64,000 bases of DNA from Acidobacteriota bacterium (GTDB taxonomy: Bacteria > Acidobacteriota > Aminicenantia > Aminicenantales > Saccharicenantaceae): contig JAQURD010000003.1 of NCBI GenBank assembly GCA_028749115.1, positions 1 to 64,000 of the forward strand, read 5' to 3'. Positions 1-8,631 of the stretch are shown here, piece after piece. The notes under the pieces are model-generated. The model was not told the origin of the DNA. It ran no database searches and saw only the letters and a program-made list of their open reading frames with translations. Each line of letters begins with the position of its first letter. The first letter of the stretch is position 1. The position numbers and the translations under genes were made by a program.

Positions 1-141
1 AAGCAAATTTTTCCTCCGAATCTTGAAGATATTTTGGCCCCATATTGGGAAAAGGAACTTGGCAGGCTGATCGCTCCGCTGCCTGAGATGAAAACAGTTA
101 TTAGCGATCTAAAAGATATGTTAGCCGCCCTTAACCTTTAG
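1..141 (+). CDS. C-terminal end of an unrecognised protein (partial)
   Basis: Frame 1 is open from the first base to a TAG at 139-141 and encodes 46 residues ending in LAALNL. The segment is amphipathic and Leu/Pro-rich (PPNLEDILAPYWEKELGRL) and has codon use like a real gene. The start lies outside the window. It is too short for a family call, and it was missed by the ORF track because it has no start codon here. It is on the same strand as the nuclease-like gene that follows after a gap of nearly 500 bases, so an operon link is unlikely. Confidence 0.55.
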   Translation, partial: KQIFPPNLEDILAPYWEKELGRLIAPLPEMKTVISDLKDMLAALNL

Positions 142-615
142 GGCTTTTATTATAGCTTATTGATATCTATCTTACATAACCTTCCTAATATGAAAGCAAT
201 ATAAGATATATATCAACCTGGATAGTTGCCCTGGAAGGAATCAGAGGGTTACTGGGATACGTATTAATAGGTACACAGAAAACCGCCCGATAAAAAAATA
301 GGAAATATAGACTGTGTCCCCAGTTTCCACCCATTTTCCTTTCCCTATTTTCCTTCCCTTTTTCTTTTTGACTTTTATTTTGCTAAAGAGTTATCATCAT
401 TTATCAATGAAGTGAAGGGGAAACGTGATTAAAATTATCAGGAGTTCAAAAACAAGTCAGAGGCTCTAGTCCTGTGCCACCAATATGTTTCTTTATGAAG
501 CGGCACTCCTTGGGCAAGAACTTACTAGCTCGGGAGCCAGTCCACTTAAAAAGGGCCTCTCTGGTTAACTGCGACCTTACCCTTACCTCATAAATTCTTA
601 AAGGAGATTTAAGAT
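142..615. other. Intergenic stretch with decayed sequence
   Basis: No convincing gene lies here. Around 309-325 there is a GTGTCCCC-containing segment (GACTGTGTCCCCAGTTT) distantly similar to the dispersed repeat described below. At 461-482 the sequence resembles a worn tRNA 3' end with an encoded CCA (AGGCTCTAGTCCTGTGCCAC, then CA). The reverse ORF at 446-688 runs through that segment and I do not believe it is a gene as it stands. A good Shine-Dalgarno AAGGAG sits at 601-606, about nine bases before the in-frame ATA at 616. Confidence 0.4.
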
Positions 616-699
616 ATAGTAGAAGAGACAAGATCTGAGATATGGCGAGTATTATCAGAAAAAATTGGTCACATTGAGGGATTCGCATCCGAACGGGAC

Positions 700-1626
700 A
701 TGGAATCCTTTCTTATGAACAATCCGTCTGTTATCGGCTGTTCTGTTACTGATGCTCAAAGTAATCAACCACTGGTGAGAGCTCAGGTCATAATCAAATC
801 AGACCAGGGCGGGTCGGGGAAGATTGATATTATTGGCCTCGCGCCACGTGAAGACAATGGTTTTGAACTTCGCATCTTCGAGCTAAAAAAGGGAGAAATA
901 GATGTGGCTGCTGTCGAACAGCTCATCTACTATCTCAGAAACTGGCAACCTAACTCCACCGCCAGAAAACAGGTTAGAGAATGGGCCTTACGTTTAGGCC
1001 TCAAGGGTGTTGATGAGACCACTATTGATGATATTCTTGACCAGCCCATTGGTGTCTTAATAGGGACTAATTTCCAAGCCGAGGCGATCAGAGCAGCTCT
1101 CGACTCAGACTTCAAACAGCAAATACGCGGTTTAAGATTAGCCAGATTCAGGGGGACGTCAAAATCTGAATACTATGTCATTGCCGAAGACCAGATTGGA
1201 ACCATTAGAACTAAAAAGAAACTCTGGAGTTGGGGTGCGCTCATTAAGGCAGGGCTTATTGATAAAGACGATACATTTATTTTGAAAGAGACCGGGCTTG
1301 TCGCCAGACCAGATACTGAGCGTCTTGATTATAACTGGATTATGCTGATCTTTGACGAGCCTTCAACCCAACTTCTACTTTCAAAGGAAGAGGAAATTTT
1401 GGCCAAGGCTGAGGCTCAGAATGATGCCTATGTAAAGAGATGGGTGCCAAGGGCACTGGACGCTCTGAGAAACAGAAACAGCATGGCTATAACCCTGGCA
1501 ACCGGCTTGAGCTTTTTTGCCTTTGGATCACCGGTAAGTTACTGGGTTCCTACTGATTACTGGTTTCATCAAAAATCGGACAAGTCTTTGAGCGAACTCA
1601 AAGGAAGTCTTTTTAAGAAGAAATGA
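700..1626 (+). CDS. PD-(D/E)XK nuclease-like protein (NucS/DUF91-like)
   Basis: The 308-residue reading frame carries a probable PD-(D/E)XK nuclease core near its N-terminus. An acidic residue in GKIDIIGL (about residues 41-48) is followed by the ExK element in RIFELKKGEI (about 58-67), and then an amphipathic helix VAAVEQLIYYL. This order matches NucS/DUF91-type endonuclease domains. The rest is unassigned and has no membrane segment. The frame stays open upstream of the ATG at 700 to base 613 and encodes a plausible N-terminal helix (EIWRVLSEKIGHIEGF), and the only good ribosome binding site lies at 601-606. The native protein is therefore probably about 28 residues longer, with an unusual ATA start or a damaged start codon. 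It sits alone at the edge of the defence-like island. A DNA-cutting role is inferred from the motif only. Confidence 0.6.
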   Translation: MESFLMNNPSVIGCSVTDAQSNQPLVRAQVIIKSDQGGSGKIDIIGLAPREDNGFELRIFELKKGEIDVAAVEQLIYYLRNWQPNSTARKQVREWALRLGLKGVDETTIDDILDQPIGVLIGTNFQAEAIRAALDSDFKQQIRGLRLARFRGTSKSEYYVIAEDQIGTIRTKKKLWSWGALIKAGLIDKDDTFILKETGLVARPDTERLDYNWIMLIFDEPSTQLLLSKEEEILAKAEAQNDAYVKRWVPRALDALRNRNSMAITLATGLSFFAFGSPVSYWVPTDYWFHQKSDKSLSELKGSLFKKK

Positions 1627-1837
1627 AATGTTGTTAGCAAAGTCATTCTGTTTATTCCATATTTTACTGAAAAGAAATATCTGAGATCGTACCCAATTTA
1701 CCAGATTATATCCTTGCCAGGTTGGGCCTACACGGAAGCTAAGGAGAATCTCTAAAAAATCAGACACAGCAGAAGCGAATATGGAGAGATAGAAGCGTTG
1801 AACTTTGAGAGCGACGCCTATGTTATAAATTCATTGG

Positions 1838-2719
1838 CTATTGGCTTGGAAAACAGTGAATATCTAGGGTGTCCCCATTTTTCACCTGCCTGGCAAATCT
1901 GATGAAATCGGCAGTCATCCCCGGCAAGCGACCGTTTTTCCCTATGGATTTAGTGCACTCTTTAAAATTGCCGCTCCCTATTAACCATAAGGCTCTATCA
2001 ACCATGCGGGGTGAAACGCCTGCTTTCTTGGCAATTATGTTCAGGGCGAGACTAAAATCATAATCATGGTCTTTTCTCTCGCACATACCAAGCCCGACAA
2101 GAATGTTTTTTATGTGAACATCGGGTTTTCCGTAATTCCTATAGCCCAGAGCCATGAGAAAATCACAGGCGAGGGCATAACCAATTCCTCTGATGGCATC
2201 TGCTAAAAGTATCGGAACTGCCAGATGAACGCGTGGATCAGGATGATTAGCAAAGGGGTCAATAAACCGATAAAATTCTTCCGCTGATCTAAAACTTGAC
2301 AGAAAGTTGGCGCTGTCGATGATTGTTTTGCAATAATTTGGCCGGGTACTCAGAGACCCCTCGCGCATTTTCCCGCTAGGGTGAAGCTGAGTCTGGATTG
2401 TATTGAACAGGGTCTCCCAGGATGTAAATCTTTCTTTTACATAACAAGGATCAAAATTGCCAAGAACCCGCCCCAGTCGCTCAACCCCTTCTTCGCCTAA
2501 ACTCTTGCCGATAATTTTGGATTTACCTTGGGCATTCTGTGCAGATTTAAGCAGGGTTAGATATATTCCGTTGAGTGAATCGGGTTTCTTTTTGCCCTGA
2601 TCATCTTTTTTAAAGAAGCAATCCAGTAATTCTCTGGTGATCCCTTTCTCTTTCTGATTTAAAAGAAATTTTATAGCTTCCTTGTAAATAGCTCCCTCTT
2701 TTATTTTTCTTTTACTCAT
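1838..2719 (-). CDS. HhH-GPD DNA-glycosylase-like protein, probably lacking lyase lysine
   Basis: This is a 293-residue soluble protein. Its C-terminal half resembles the helix-hairpin-helix glycosylase fold: a hairpin at about residues 185-200 (IRGIGYALACDFLMALG) is followed by PDVHIKNIL, where the Asp would align with the catalytic Asp of EndoIII/OGG/AlkA enzymes. The lysine used by bifunctional members (GVGRKTA) is replaced (GIGYALA), so a monofunctional or non-catalytic role is expected. No C-terminal iron-sulfur cysteine cluster is present. The last dozen or so residues are encoded inside dispersed repeat copy A, so the natural C-terminus may have been replaced by repeat insertion. It lies between the nuclease-like gene and the IS21 remnants. 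A base-repair or base-recognition function is inferred. Confidence 0.55.
   Translation of the reverse strand: MSKRKIKEGAIYKEAIKFLLNQKEKGITRELLDCFFKKDDQGKKKPDSLNGIYLTLLKSAQNAQGKSKIIGKSLGEEGVERLGRVLGNFDPCYVKERFTSWETLFNTIQTQLHPSGKMREGSLSTRPNYCKTIIDSANFLSSFRSAEEFYRFIDPFANHPDPRVHLAVPILLADAIRGIGYALACDFLMALGYRNYGKPDVHIKNILVGLGMCERKDHDYDFSLALNIIAKKAGVSPRMVDRALWLIGSGNFKECTKSIGKNGRLPGMTADFIRFARQVKNGDTLDIHCFPSQ
1852..1883 (+). repeat. Dispersed repeat, copy A
   Basis: This 32-base copy carries the core ATATCTAGGGTGTCCCCAT. Near-identical segments occur at 11196-11227 and 16070-16101 in the same orientation. It overlaps the 3' end of the glycosylase-like gene. The upstream companion segment seen in copies B and C (AATTTTAAATTG...CAGGTTCC) is not present here, so this copy looks partial. 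Confidence 0.7.
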
Positions 2720-2938
2720 ATTTAGGCGCCCTCCTTTTTATTGATGTATTTAATCGACCTTGGACAAATTATATTTGTTAAGCTTTCAATAGGCTATTGT
2801 TTTTTTATCCTGGTTTGGCTGTAAATATCAAGTTGAGATCCATATCAAGAAGGTCCTCTTATCATTCATCCAAATTACCATTACCCCCTTCTTATTTAAC
2901 ACACTTTTGGCTGAACAGCCGTACTATTCCACTACTGT

Positions 2939-3003
2939 GGTAAGGATATTTCCCAGGGGCACGGTAAGGATATTTCCCACCCTCGTGGTAAACAGATTTC
3001 CCA
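2939..3003 (-). repeat. IS21-type multiple terminal repeats (three 17-base units, 24-base period)
   Basis: GGTAAGGATATTTCCCA occurs at 2939-2955 and 2963-2979, and a diverged copy GGTAAACAGATTTCCCA lies at 2987-3003. The units are spaced exactly 24 bases apart. Several repeated units at an element end are typical of IS21-family insertion sequences. They lie just downstream of an IstB-like C-terminus on the minus strand, which is where an IS21 right end should be. Confidence 0.65.
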
Positions 3004-3035
3004 TACCCGATTGGAATGATTCAAGCCTCCTTTCT

Positions 3036-3257
3036 TTATTTATTGATACGATAAGATTCTCCGTCCAGGGTAAAGACCCTGGCGTGATGAAGCAGCCGAA
3101 CTCCCTCCTTAAACTGCAATCTGACCGTCCGACTAAGATAGCCGAGGTAATTGCGGAGAGTCTGCTCGTTGCCCGGTAAACTCCAATATCTCTCCTCCAG
3201 ATAGTCATATACCGTAGCCCAGCACTTAATGTAAAAATTGACGATATTAATGTACAT
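3036..3257 (-). pseudogene. istB: Remnant of IS21 helper ATPase (IstB C-terminus)
   Basis: The last residues of this reverse frame, VRLLHHARVFTLDGESYR, match the conserved tail of IstB proteins (RLLHHSHVI.IRGESYR). No Walker motifs or other IstB sequence can be found upstream in this frame, so only the 3' tip survives and the rest of the ORF is unrelated or scrambled. The terminal repeats follow directly after the stop on the same strand. It is non-functional and marks past transposition into the island. Confidence 0.6.
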
Positions 3258-3677
3258 AGCAGTCTTAATTATATTTTTTCTGAGATAACAATTATTCCCC
3301 CCAACGGTGCTTGCCTTATAAGAGATATTTCGATCAAAGTTCCTGCCGGCGAACCACCAATGAAGAAATTCGATATTGGATATTTACTTGAACACTCAAA
3401 TACTAGAATCCTTCGCTTTAATATGCATTATGATAACTTACTCGGGAGTCACTATATAACTTCGGAACAATTAAGCCAGGAAGTCTTCCATTTTGAGGCT
3501 ACTAAAAAGATCACTTCTCAAAAAGACAAACGCAAAGCATAGACTAATGCTTTTTGTCTGAAAGATGGCTTAACGTGCGTAATCCGATGATTGCGGCCAT
3601 CTAATCCAGTAGAAATCCAATCGTGGATAGCCACCCTTCGGAGCGTAGCAACGATGGGCGTAAATGTTTTATCCTAG

Positions 3678-3726
3678 GTGGCCCGCATCCCATTGGAATA
3701 CCCGGCCGACTTGTGTTGGAATACGC
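3678..3726. repeat. Second IS21-like end repeat
   Basis: Two imperfect units, GGCCCGCATCCCATTGGAAT and GGCCGACTTGTGTTGGAATA, lie about 23 bases apart. The GTGGCCCG...TTGGAATA pattern is familiar from the ends of another IS21 subgroup. The copy lies less than 80 bases from the stop codon of the large helicase gene. The assignment rests on pattern memory and is moderate. Confidence 0.45.
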
Positions 3727-3797
3727 AATGTCCAACAGTCCGAAAAAATTGCCTATAAAAAATGCGCCTATGCAAGGAATCTAATCTTCAACTTTCT

Positions 3798-6700
3798 CTA
3801 TCCTAAGTTGTCAGCCAAAAATCGCTCTACAATCCCTCTTTTAAGTTGTTCATGACAAAATTGATTTTGATAGCCTCTCAAGCAACCATAGCAACTCGTC
3901 TCTTCCCCGCAGGTGCATTTCTTAACTCTCTCCCATGCACTCTCGATCACTTGATAAAGATTATTATCCTCTATAATCCTTTTTACATGACCTGCACCTC
4001 CCGGAACCGTGTCAAACATAACTAGTGAAGTTATGCCCCGCAATGGATATAATGTACCATCAATGTCTTGCCGCCTAATTCCTAAAGATTGGCTCGATCC
4101 TTCTAAAATTGCATATAAAAGAGACAACCAAAAATCCTGGTTCATATTAATTGCATAATTGTTCTGATAATTTTCTAGGGTGAGCGAAATCACGTCCGTT
4201 TTAAATGTATGACCCAGATGAATAGGTCCCTTTGCAGGCGAATAACATTTCATTCCCATTGGGGTTCGATGCGAATCTCTTGGTTGGCTAGAAAATGCTG
4301 CTCCGCAAGTAAAGCAGATATAAAACCCTTGTCCTTTTTTTCCTTTGCAGATAACCGCCAGTTCTCCCGCTGTTGAATATTGGCATTGAATCTTAAGTTT
4401 TTTAACTGCAATTTCTTTTAATAATGGCTCTTTATAGTCGAAAAAATAAGGCCTGGTTGTATATTCTCGTTTTGGCCTTGATTCACCGGGAATTTTCGGT
4501 GGTTGTTCTTTGGCTGTAACAAAACCAAAAATTGGCGTAACAAATCTTTTTATTAATCGTTTGTCTATGTTTTCGTTACAGTTCCTACATGACATTACAG
4601 GTATAGTCTCTTCTATAGTACCACTCTTAATTTGAAATTGATGGCATTGAGGGCAGAGTGCATACCAAAATATGGGCCAATTTCTATCTTTTACGACTTC
4701 TAAGCCAGCACTTTCCCAAATGTATCCATTAGCAATAACCTGACTTCCAGGCGCAAATTCGGCTATTGCCATCCTTAGATCTCTTTCTAATCTGATACAC
4801 TTTGCCTCTTTTAAATCAGAAAACGGGGTCAACTCTACAACATCGACAGGAAATCCATACTTAGGTATTACAGTATTTGTTGCCAGAAAATCTATTAAGT
4901 TTCTATTTTTTATGGTCTCCATTCTATCCTTTGCCCAACTTCGATCATATGTTAGCTTAGTTTCTCTTGTTTTATTACCTCCTTCATCTATTATTTTTTT
5001 CAGTTCTTCACCCTTTTCATGCCAGTAATCCTTTAGATGCTTATATTCCTCCTTTACTTTTGCATCAGCTATTCCTAGAGAACCATCCTTTCCCACTAGT
5101 GCTTCGACCCATCCCCAATTTTCAATTTCAAATCTATCATGCATATTTTTCGGAATCGTTCTTTTCAGTGATATTTTTAGGTCATTTGGCTTGGATTCAA
5201 TAAACTGAATAACCTTTTCCAGTCCTGTCTCTTTTTCCCCTTCAAGGCAGAAAAATGCATTTAAGCAGCCGAAATAATTCTGATTTTCTCGAAAGAATCT
5301 GGACATAACTACTGAATGCAAATGACGTCTAATAATCTTCTCATTACATATTTCAATAATAGGTGGAATAATCTTGCCGTTAACCATCTTTTCTGGCTCT
5401 CTAAAATATGTCAGATCATGGGAACGAAGCTGAGAAAAGGTCAGGGTAAATCCTGCAGAGCTTAATCGCCTCCCTGCTCTCCCGGAACGTTGTATATAGT
5501 TTGATGGTTCTGGAGGCACATTCCGTAAAAATATCGCTTCTAGTTCACCTAGATCAACGCCGAGTTCAAAAGTTGTTGAACAACTTAAGATGTTTATTCT
5601 ACCTTCTATAAATTGTTGCTGGATACTAGCAGCATAATCTGTGTCCAATTGGGCAGTATGCTCATGGACTACCACGCTCTCTGGCAAAAGTTCCCGATAC
5701 AAAAATCTATAATGATTGTTCTCGACTTCCTCTTTATCATTAATAGGATCTAACCCAGATAGTTTCCCCCGGCAATTGTAAGTAGGGCATACACCCTTCA
5801 AGCTTAGAGGCGACATCATTCCACATCTATCGCATATAAACCATCGCGTCGTTGGGTAGCCCGCGACTGCTTGCCAAAATCTATAGTCGAGTTGCGAGAG
5901 TATTCCTTCTTTTTTCTCTGGATCCGAAAAGCTGAAAATACCCCGACCGATCCAGCGGTTCCCTAAGTCTTCCCAAAGCATTTTGAGCAATTCCTTGCAT
6001 TTGTTGCTGTTGTCCTCTTGTCCGTTGATTCTGAGGTATAGTTTTTTTAGGAAATCCAACCTGCTATTTGTTCTATTTTCAGATGGAATCCATGAATATA
6101 TCCCCTTTTTAATATTTGACCCTTCAAGACGAAACTTATACTCCCTGTTTCTATGGAATCGTTCAAATACTTCATCATCGTGTGCTGGCCCTCCTTGTGG
6201 AAGAGTTATGGCTTTATTAAAGCGAAGAGTATTCAAAAGGATTATATACAAACATACTGCTTCCTCTCGATTCAACCCCCAACGAGGAGAAAAAAGTTCA
6301 TCTATCGGGCCCCAGTCTTTAGGTAAGATGGGAAGATAAGTTAATAGGCCGATGCCTTCTAAGCAATTCCTTCTATCCAATGCACAAAATTCTTGAAGAA
6401 TCCATCCCCATATCTCTTTCCTTTCATCTGCACCCGGCAACAATACATTAACCTCTTTAGCCAAACGAAGCAAATCGTTATAAAGTTTTTCTAATGTGTA
6501 TGCATCTTCAGAATCTATGTCTTTGGCTACTTCCGCGATTAGGCGCCTATATAAAAGTCTTTTATGCGTTGACTCGAAATAAGGCGCAAAAAATGCTGCA
6601 TCTTGCCTGCTATCAGAAAAAACTAGTACCTTTTTTCCCTCAGGAGATTTTTTCTTTATGTGCTGGAACAATGCTGTAGCTAAAACGGCAGTAGGAGCAT

Positions 6701-8630
6701 CTTGTTGAAAAATGAATTTTCTTACGATATTCACAGATCTTAATCCACATGCATGGCAAACGTTAAGACTATCGTCTTTTGGGATAATCTCAATCAGGGT
6801 TAGAAAAGCTGCTTTCCCATCGTTCTTCTCTTTCTCGTTACAGCTGCATAAGGGCCGCTGATTCTCTTCCCATATGGCCCCGCATTTAGAACACAGGTTC
6901 CAGATCTTCCCTTTATCTGCCATTTCTTCGGGTACTGCAACTTCTTCATCTTCATTTTGATCCGTACTGATTCCAGAATCGTAGAGGAGAAAGTATCTAT
7001 TTTTCTTTTTGCCTTCACCATATTCGACAGAATGCTTAAGCTTGTTATCAACAATCTCTCCCACCAGATATTCCTGCCCACATCTTCTACATGTAGCAAG
7101 ATCGAAAACTGGATAGCCTCCTTCATTTATCTCTTTCCTCTCGAGATATATCTTTGATTCAGGGAAAAAAGAAACAAAGGCACCCTCAGGGGCTCTGACG
7201 AAAAGATGATAGCGAGCAGGCAGGATGGGAAGGGATTCGTCATCCTTCTTGGCCCAAATGGCAATATTTATCATGTTAACTATCAAAGAGATATCCTTTT
7301 CAGAAAGATTGTCCGATCTACTTAACGCTTTAACACATTTTTCAAGGTGGACAGCTCCTGACTCTAGCATTTCTATTAGTTCTTCAATGTTTGCGTCTCT
7401 GGACACTATTTCATATAAGAATTTTTTAGCGTTATTTTCTGCAATTCTCGCCGCTTCATTTACAACATAGCCAGGAAAATTGTATTTCTCGCATATATCA
7501 GAGAGCTCTTTTATACCCGGCAGTTCTGCCGGGTTATTTTTGATGATTTCTTCAATTTTTGAGTAAAACTCAAGCGGGATTCGGCATTTCCCTCTATCGA
7601 TTCTAAAGGCTGTTCTTTCGCCTTTTATAATATCTTTGTTCTCGTCCTTTGCCTCCCATTCAAACTGTTCTCCAAAAAGATTCCTGGCAAATTCTGCTAT
7701 ACGACCAAAATCCTCTTCTTCCTTCATTAACGTAGCACTGGTCGCTATGCAGCTCAGGACTCCTTCTTTTCCCTCGCAGACTCTATCTTTTAATCTCCGA
7801 ATTAACATAGCCATTTCTACGCCGTTGGCACCATTGTAGATATGAGCTTCGTCCAAAACTAGAAACTTCCAATTTCTCGCATATTCTCCATCGAAAAAGA
7901 AAGAATCATAGGGTCTTAATAAAAGATACTCTAGCATCGCATAGTTCGTTATTAAAATATTAGGCGGACTTTGTCTCATTTCTTCTCTAGATAACAATTC
8001 ACCCTTAACTGGTTCCTGTCCCGGATTATTGAACCTGAAGTTCTCCTCTCCCTCTTTCCTTGTCTCTTTTGTATCACCCACATACCGGCCAAAGGTTATG
8101 GGAATTCCCGGGGACTTTTCTTCAATTTTTCTCGAAATCGAACGGAGCTTTCTTAATTGATCGTTGGCCAGCGCATTCATCGGGTAGATTAAGAGAGCCC
8201 TCACACCCAGATTAAGCTTTCTTTCTTTGTATTCTCTGAGAAGATGGTCATAGATAGGTATTATGAAGCTTTCAGTCTTGCCACTGCCCGTACCTGATGC
8301 TATAACAACATTTCTTTTTCCTAATATTTTTCTTATGGCTTTTTCTTGATGAAGATATAATGGATTATCCTTTAAATAGGGAAGCGCATCATAGATGAAG
8401 TCTTCTATCGTCTTAATCAAGACTCCCTCTTCCACCAAATCTCCAATTGAACGACCTCGTTTGAATGGCGGAGTTGCTTCTATTAGAGGGCCATTTGTAT
8501 AAGAAAATTTTTTAACCTGGTCATAAAATGACTTCCTGAGCCTTTTGTCCTTAAGGCGGAAAGAACTTTTCAAATATCGAACATATCCATCGCTTATATC
8601 CATTGTTAACTGAAGCGGATTGATACTCAT
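3798..8630 (-). CDS. Giant DExH helicase with C-terminal DUF1998 (DruE-like)
   Basis: A 1610-residue superfamily 2 helicase. Motif I is ASGTGSGKTE (111-120), motif II is DEAH (260-263), motif III is SAT (298-300), and motif VI is QRSGRAGRR in the second RecA domain. Several cysteine pairs suggest zinc sites: CRRCG, CSKCG, CHACG, CDRCG, CPQCH...CRNC and CFTCG. The C-terminus has the DUF1998/MrfA-like signature with VPGGAGH and CTCGEETSCYGCL. The combination of an N-terminal helicase, a long cysteine-rich middle and a DUF1998 tail is that of DruE, the shared protein of Druantia defence systems; DISARM DrmA/DrmB and MrfA are more distant alternatives. It begins one base after the stop of the partner gene, so the two are almost certainly co-translated. 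It probably acts on phage or plasmid DNA in the cytoplasm, which is inferred. Confidence 0.8.
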   Translation of the reverse strand: MSINPLQLTMDISDGYVRYLKSSFRLKDKRLRKSFYDQVKKFSYTNGPLIEATPPFKRGRSIGDLVEEGVLIKTIEDFIYDALPYLKDNPLYLHQEKAIRKILGKRNVVIASGTGSGKTESFIIPIYDHLLREYKERKLNLGVRALLIYPMNALANDQLRKLRSISRKIEEKSPGIPITFGRYVGDTKETRKEGEENFRFNNPGQEPVKGELLSREEMRQSPPNILITNYAMLEYLLLRPYDSFFFDGEYARNWKFLVLDEAHIYNGANGVEMAMLIRRLKDRVCEGKEGVLSCIATSATLMKEEEDFGRIAEFARNLFGEQFEWEAKDENKDIIKGERTAFRIDRGKCRIPLEFYSKIEEIIKNNPAELPGIKELSDICEKYNFPGYVVNEAARIAENNAKKFLYEIVSRDANIEELIEMLESGAVHLEKCVKALSRSDNLSEKDISLIVNMINIAIWAKKDDESLPILPARYHLFVRAPEGAFVSFFPESKIYLERKEINEGGYPVFDLATCRRCGQEYLVGEIVDNKLKHSVEYGEGKKKNRYFLLYDSGISTDQNEDEEVAVPEEMADKGKIWNLCSKCGAIWEENQRPLCSCNEKEKNDGKAAFLTLIEIIPKDDSLNVCHACGLRSVNIVRKFIFQQDAPTAVLATALFQHIKKKSPEGKKVLVFSDSRQDAAFFAPYFESTHKRLLYRRLIAEVAKDIDSEDAYTLEKLYNDLLRLAKEVNVLLPGADERKEIWGWILQEFCALDRRNCLEGIGLLTYLPILPKDWGPIDELFSPRWGLNREEAVCLYIILLNTLRFNKAITLPQGGPAHDDEVFERFHRNREYKFRLEGSNIKKGIYSWIPSENRTNSRLDFLKKLYLRINGQEDNSNKCKELLKMLWEDLGNRWIGRGIFSFSDPEKKEGILSQLDYRFWQAVAGYPTTRWFICDRCGMMSPLSLKGVCPTYNCRGKLSGLDPINDKEEVENNHYRFLYRELLPESVVVHEHTAQLDTDYAASIQQQFIEGRINILSCSTTFELGVDLGELEAIFLRNVPPEPSNYIQRSGRAGRRLSSAGFTLTFSQLRSHDLTYFREPEKMVNGKIIPPIIEICNEKIIRRHLHSVVMSRFFRENQNYFGCLNAFFCLEGEKETGLEKVIQFIESKPNDLKISLKRTIPKNMHDRFEIENWGWVEALVGKDGSLGIADAKVKEEYKHLKDYWHEKGEELKKIIDEGGNKTRETKLTYDRSWAKDRMETIKNRNLIDFLATNTVIPKYGFPVDVVELTPFSDLKEAKCIRLERDLRMAIAEFAPGSQVIANGYIWESAGLEVVKDRNWPIFWYALCPQCHQFQIKSGTIEETIPVMSCRNCNENIDKRLIKRFVTPIFGFVTAKEQPPKIPGESRPKREYTTRPYFFDYKEPLLKEIAVKKLKIQCQYSTAGELAVICKGKKGQGFYICFTCGAAFSSQPRDSHRTPMGMKCYSPAKGPIHLGHTFKTDVISLTLENYQNNYAINMNQDFWLSLLYAILEGSSQSLGIRRQDIDGTLYPLRGITSLVMFDTVPGGAGHVKRIIEDNNLYQVIESAWERVKKCTCGEETSCYGCLRGYQNQFCHEQLKRGIVERFLADNLG

Positions 8631-8631
8631 A

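Larger units (their letters stand above)
2720..3797. other. Gene-poor stretch with IS21 remnants
   Basis: About 1.1 kb without an intact gene. It contains IS21-type terminal repeats at 2939-3003, a decayed istB tail just beyond them, and a second set of TTGGAATAC-type repeats at 3680-3726. A 60-codon plus-strand ORF at 3360-3542 has no ribosome binding site and no recognisable motif, so I do not list it as a gene. The ORFs at 2907-3179 and 3664-3855 are shadows of the remnants and of the helicase 3' end. Confidence 0.6.

Noticed and set aside
2939-3003. CRISPR-like short repeats
   Set aside because: Only three units with 7-base gaps and a partial third copy; this fits IS21 terminal repeats, and no cas gene is present.
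2907-3179. 90-codon plus-strand ORF beside the IS21 end
   Set aside because: It reads the terminal repeats (FPRGTVRIFPTLVVNRFP) and the antisense of the IstB tail.
3360-3542. 60-codon plus-strand ORF in the IS21 remnant zone
   Set aside because: No ribosome binding site and no recognisable motif; kept only as a remark in the intergenic entry.
6800-7126. 108-codon minus-strand ORF inside the helicase gene
   Set aside because: It is an alternative frame within the cysteine-rich part of the helicase, which is continuous and motif-bearing in its own frame.
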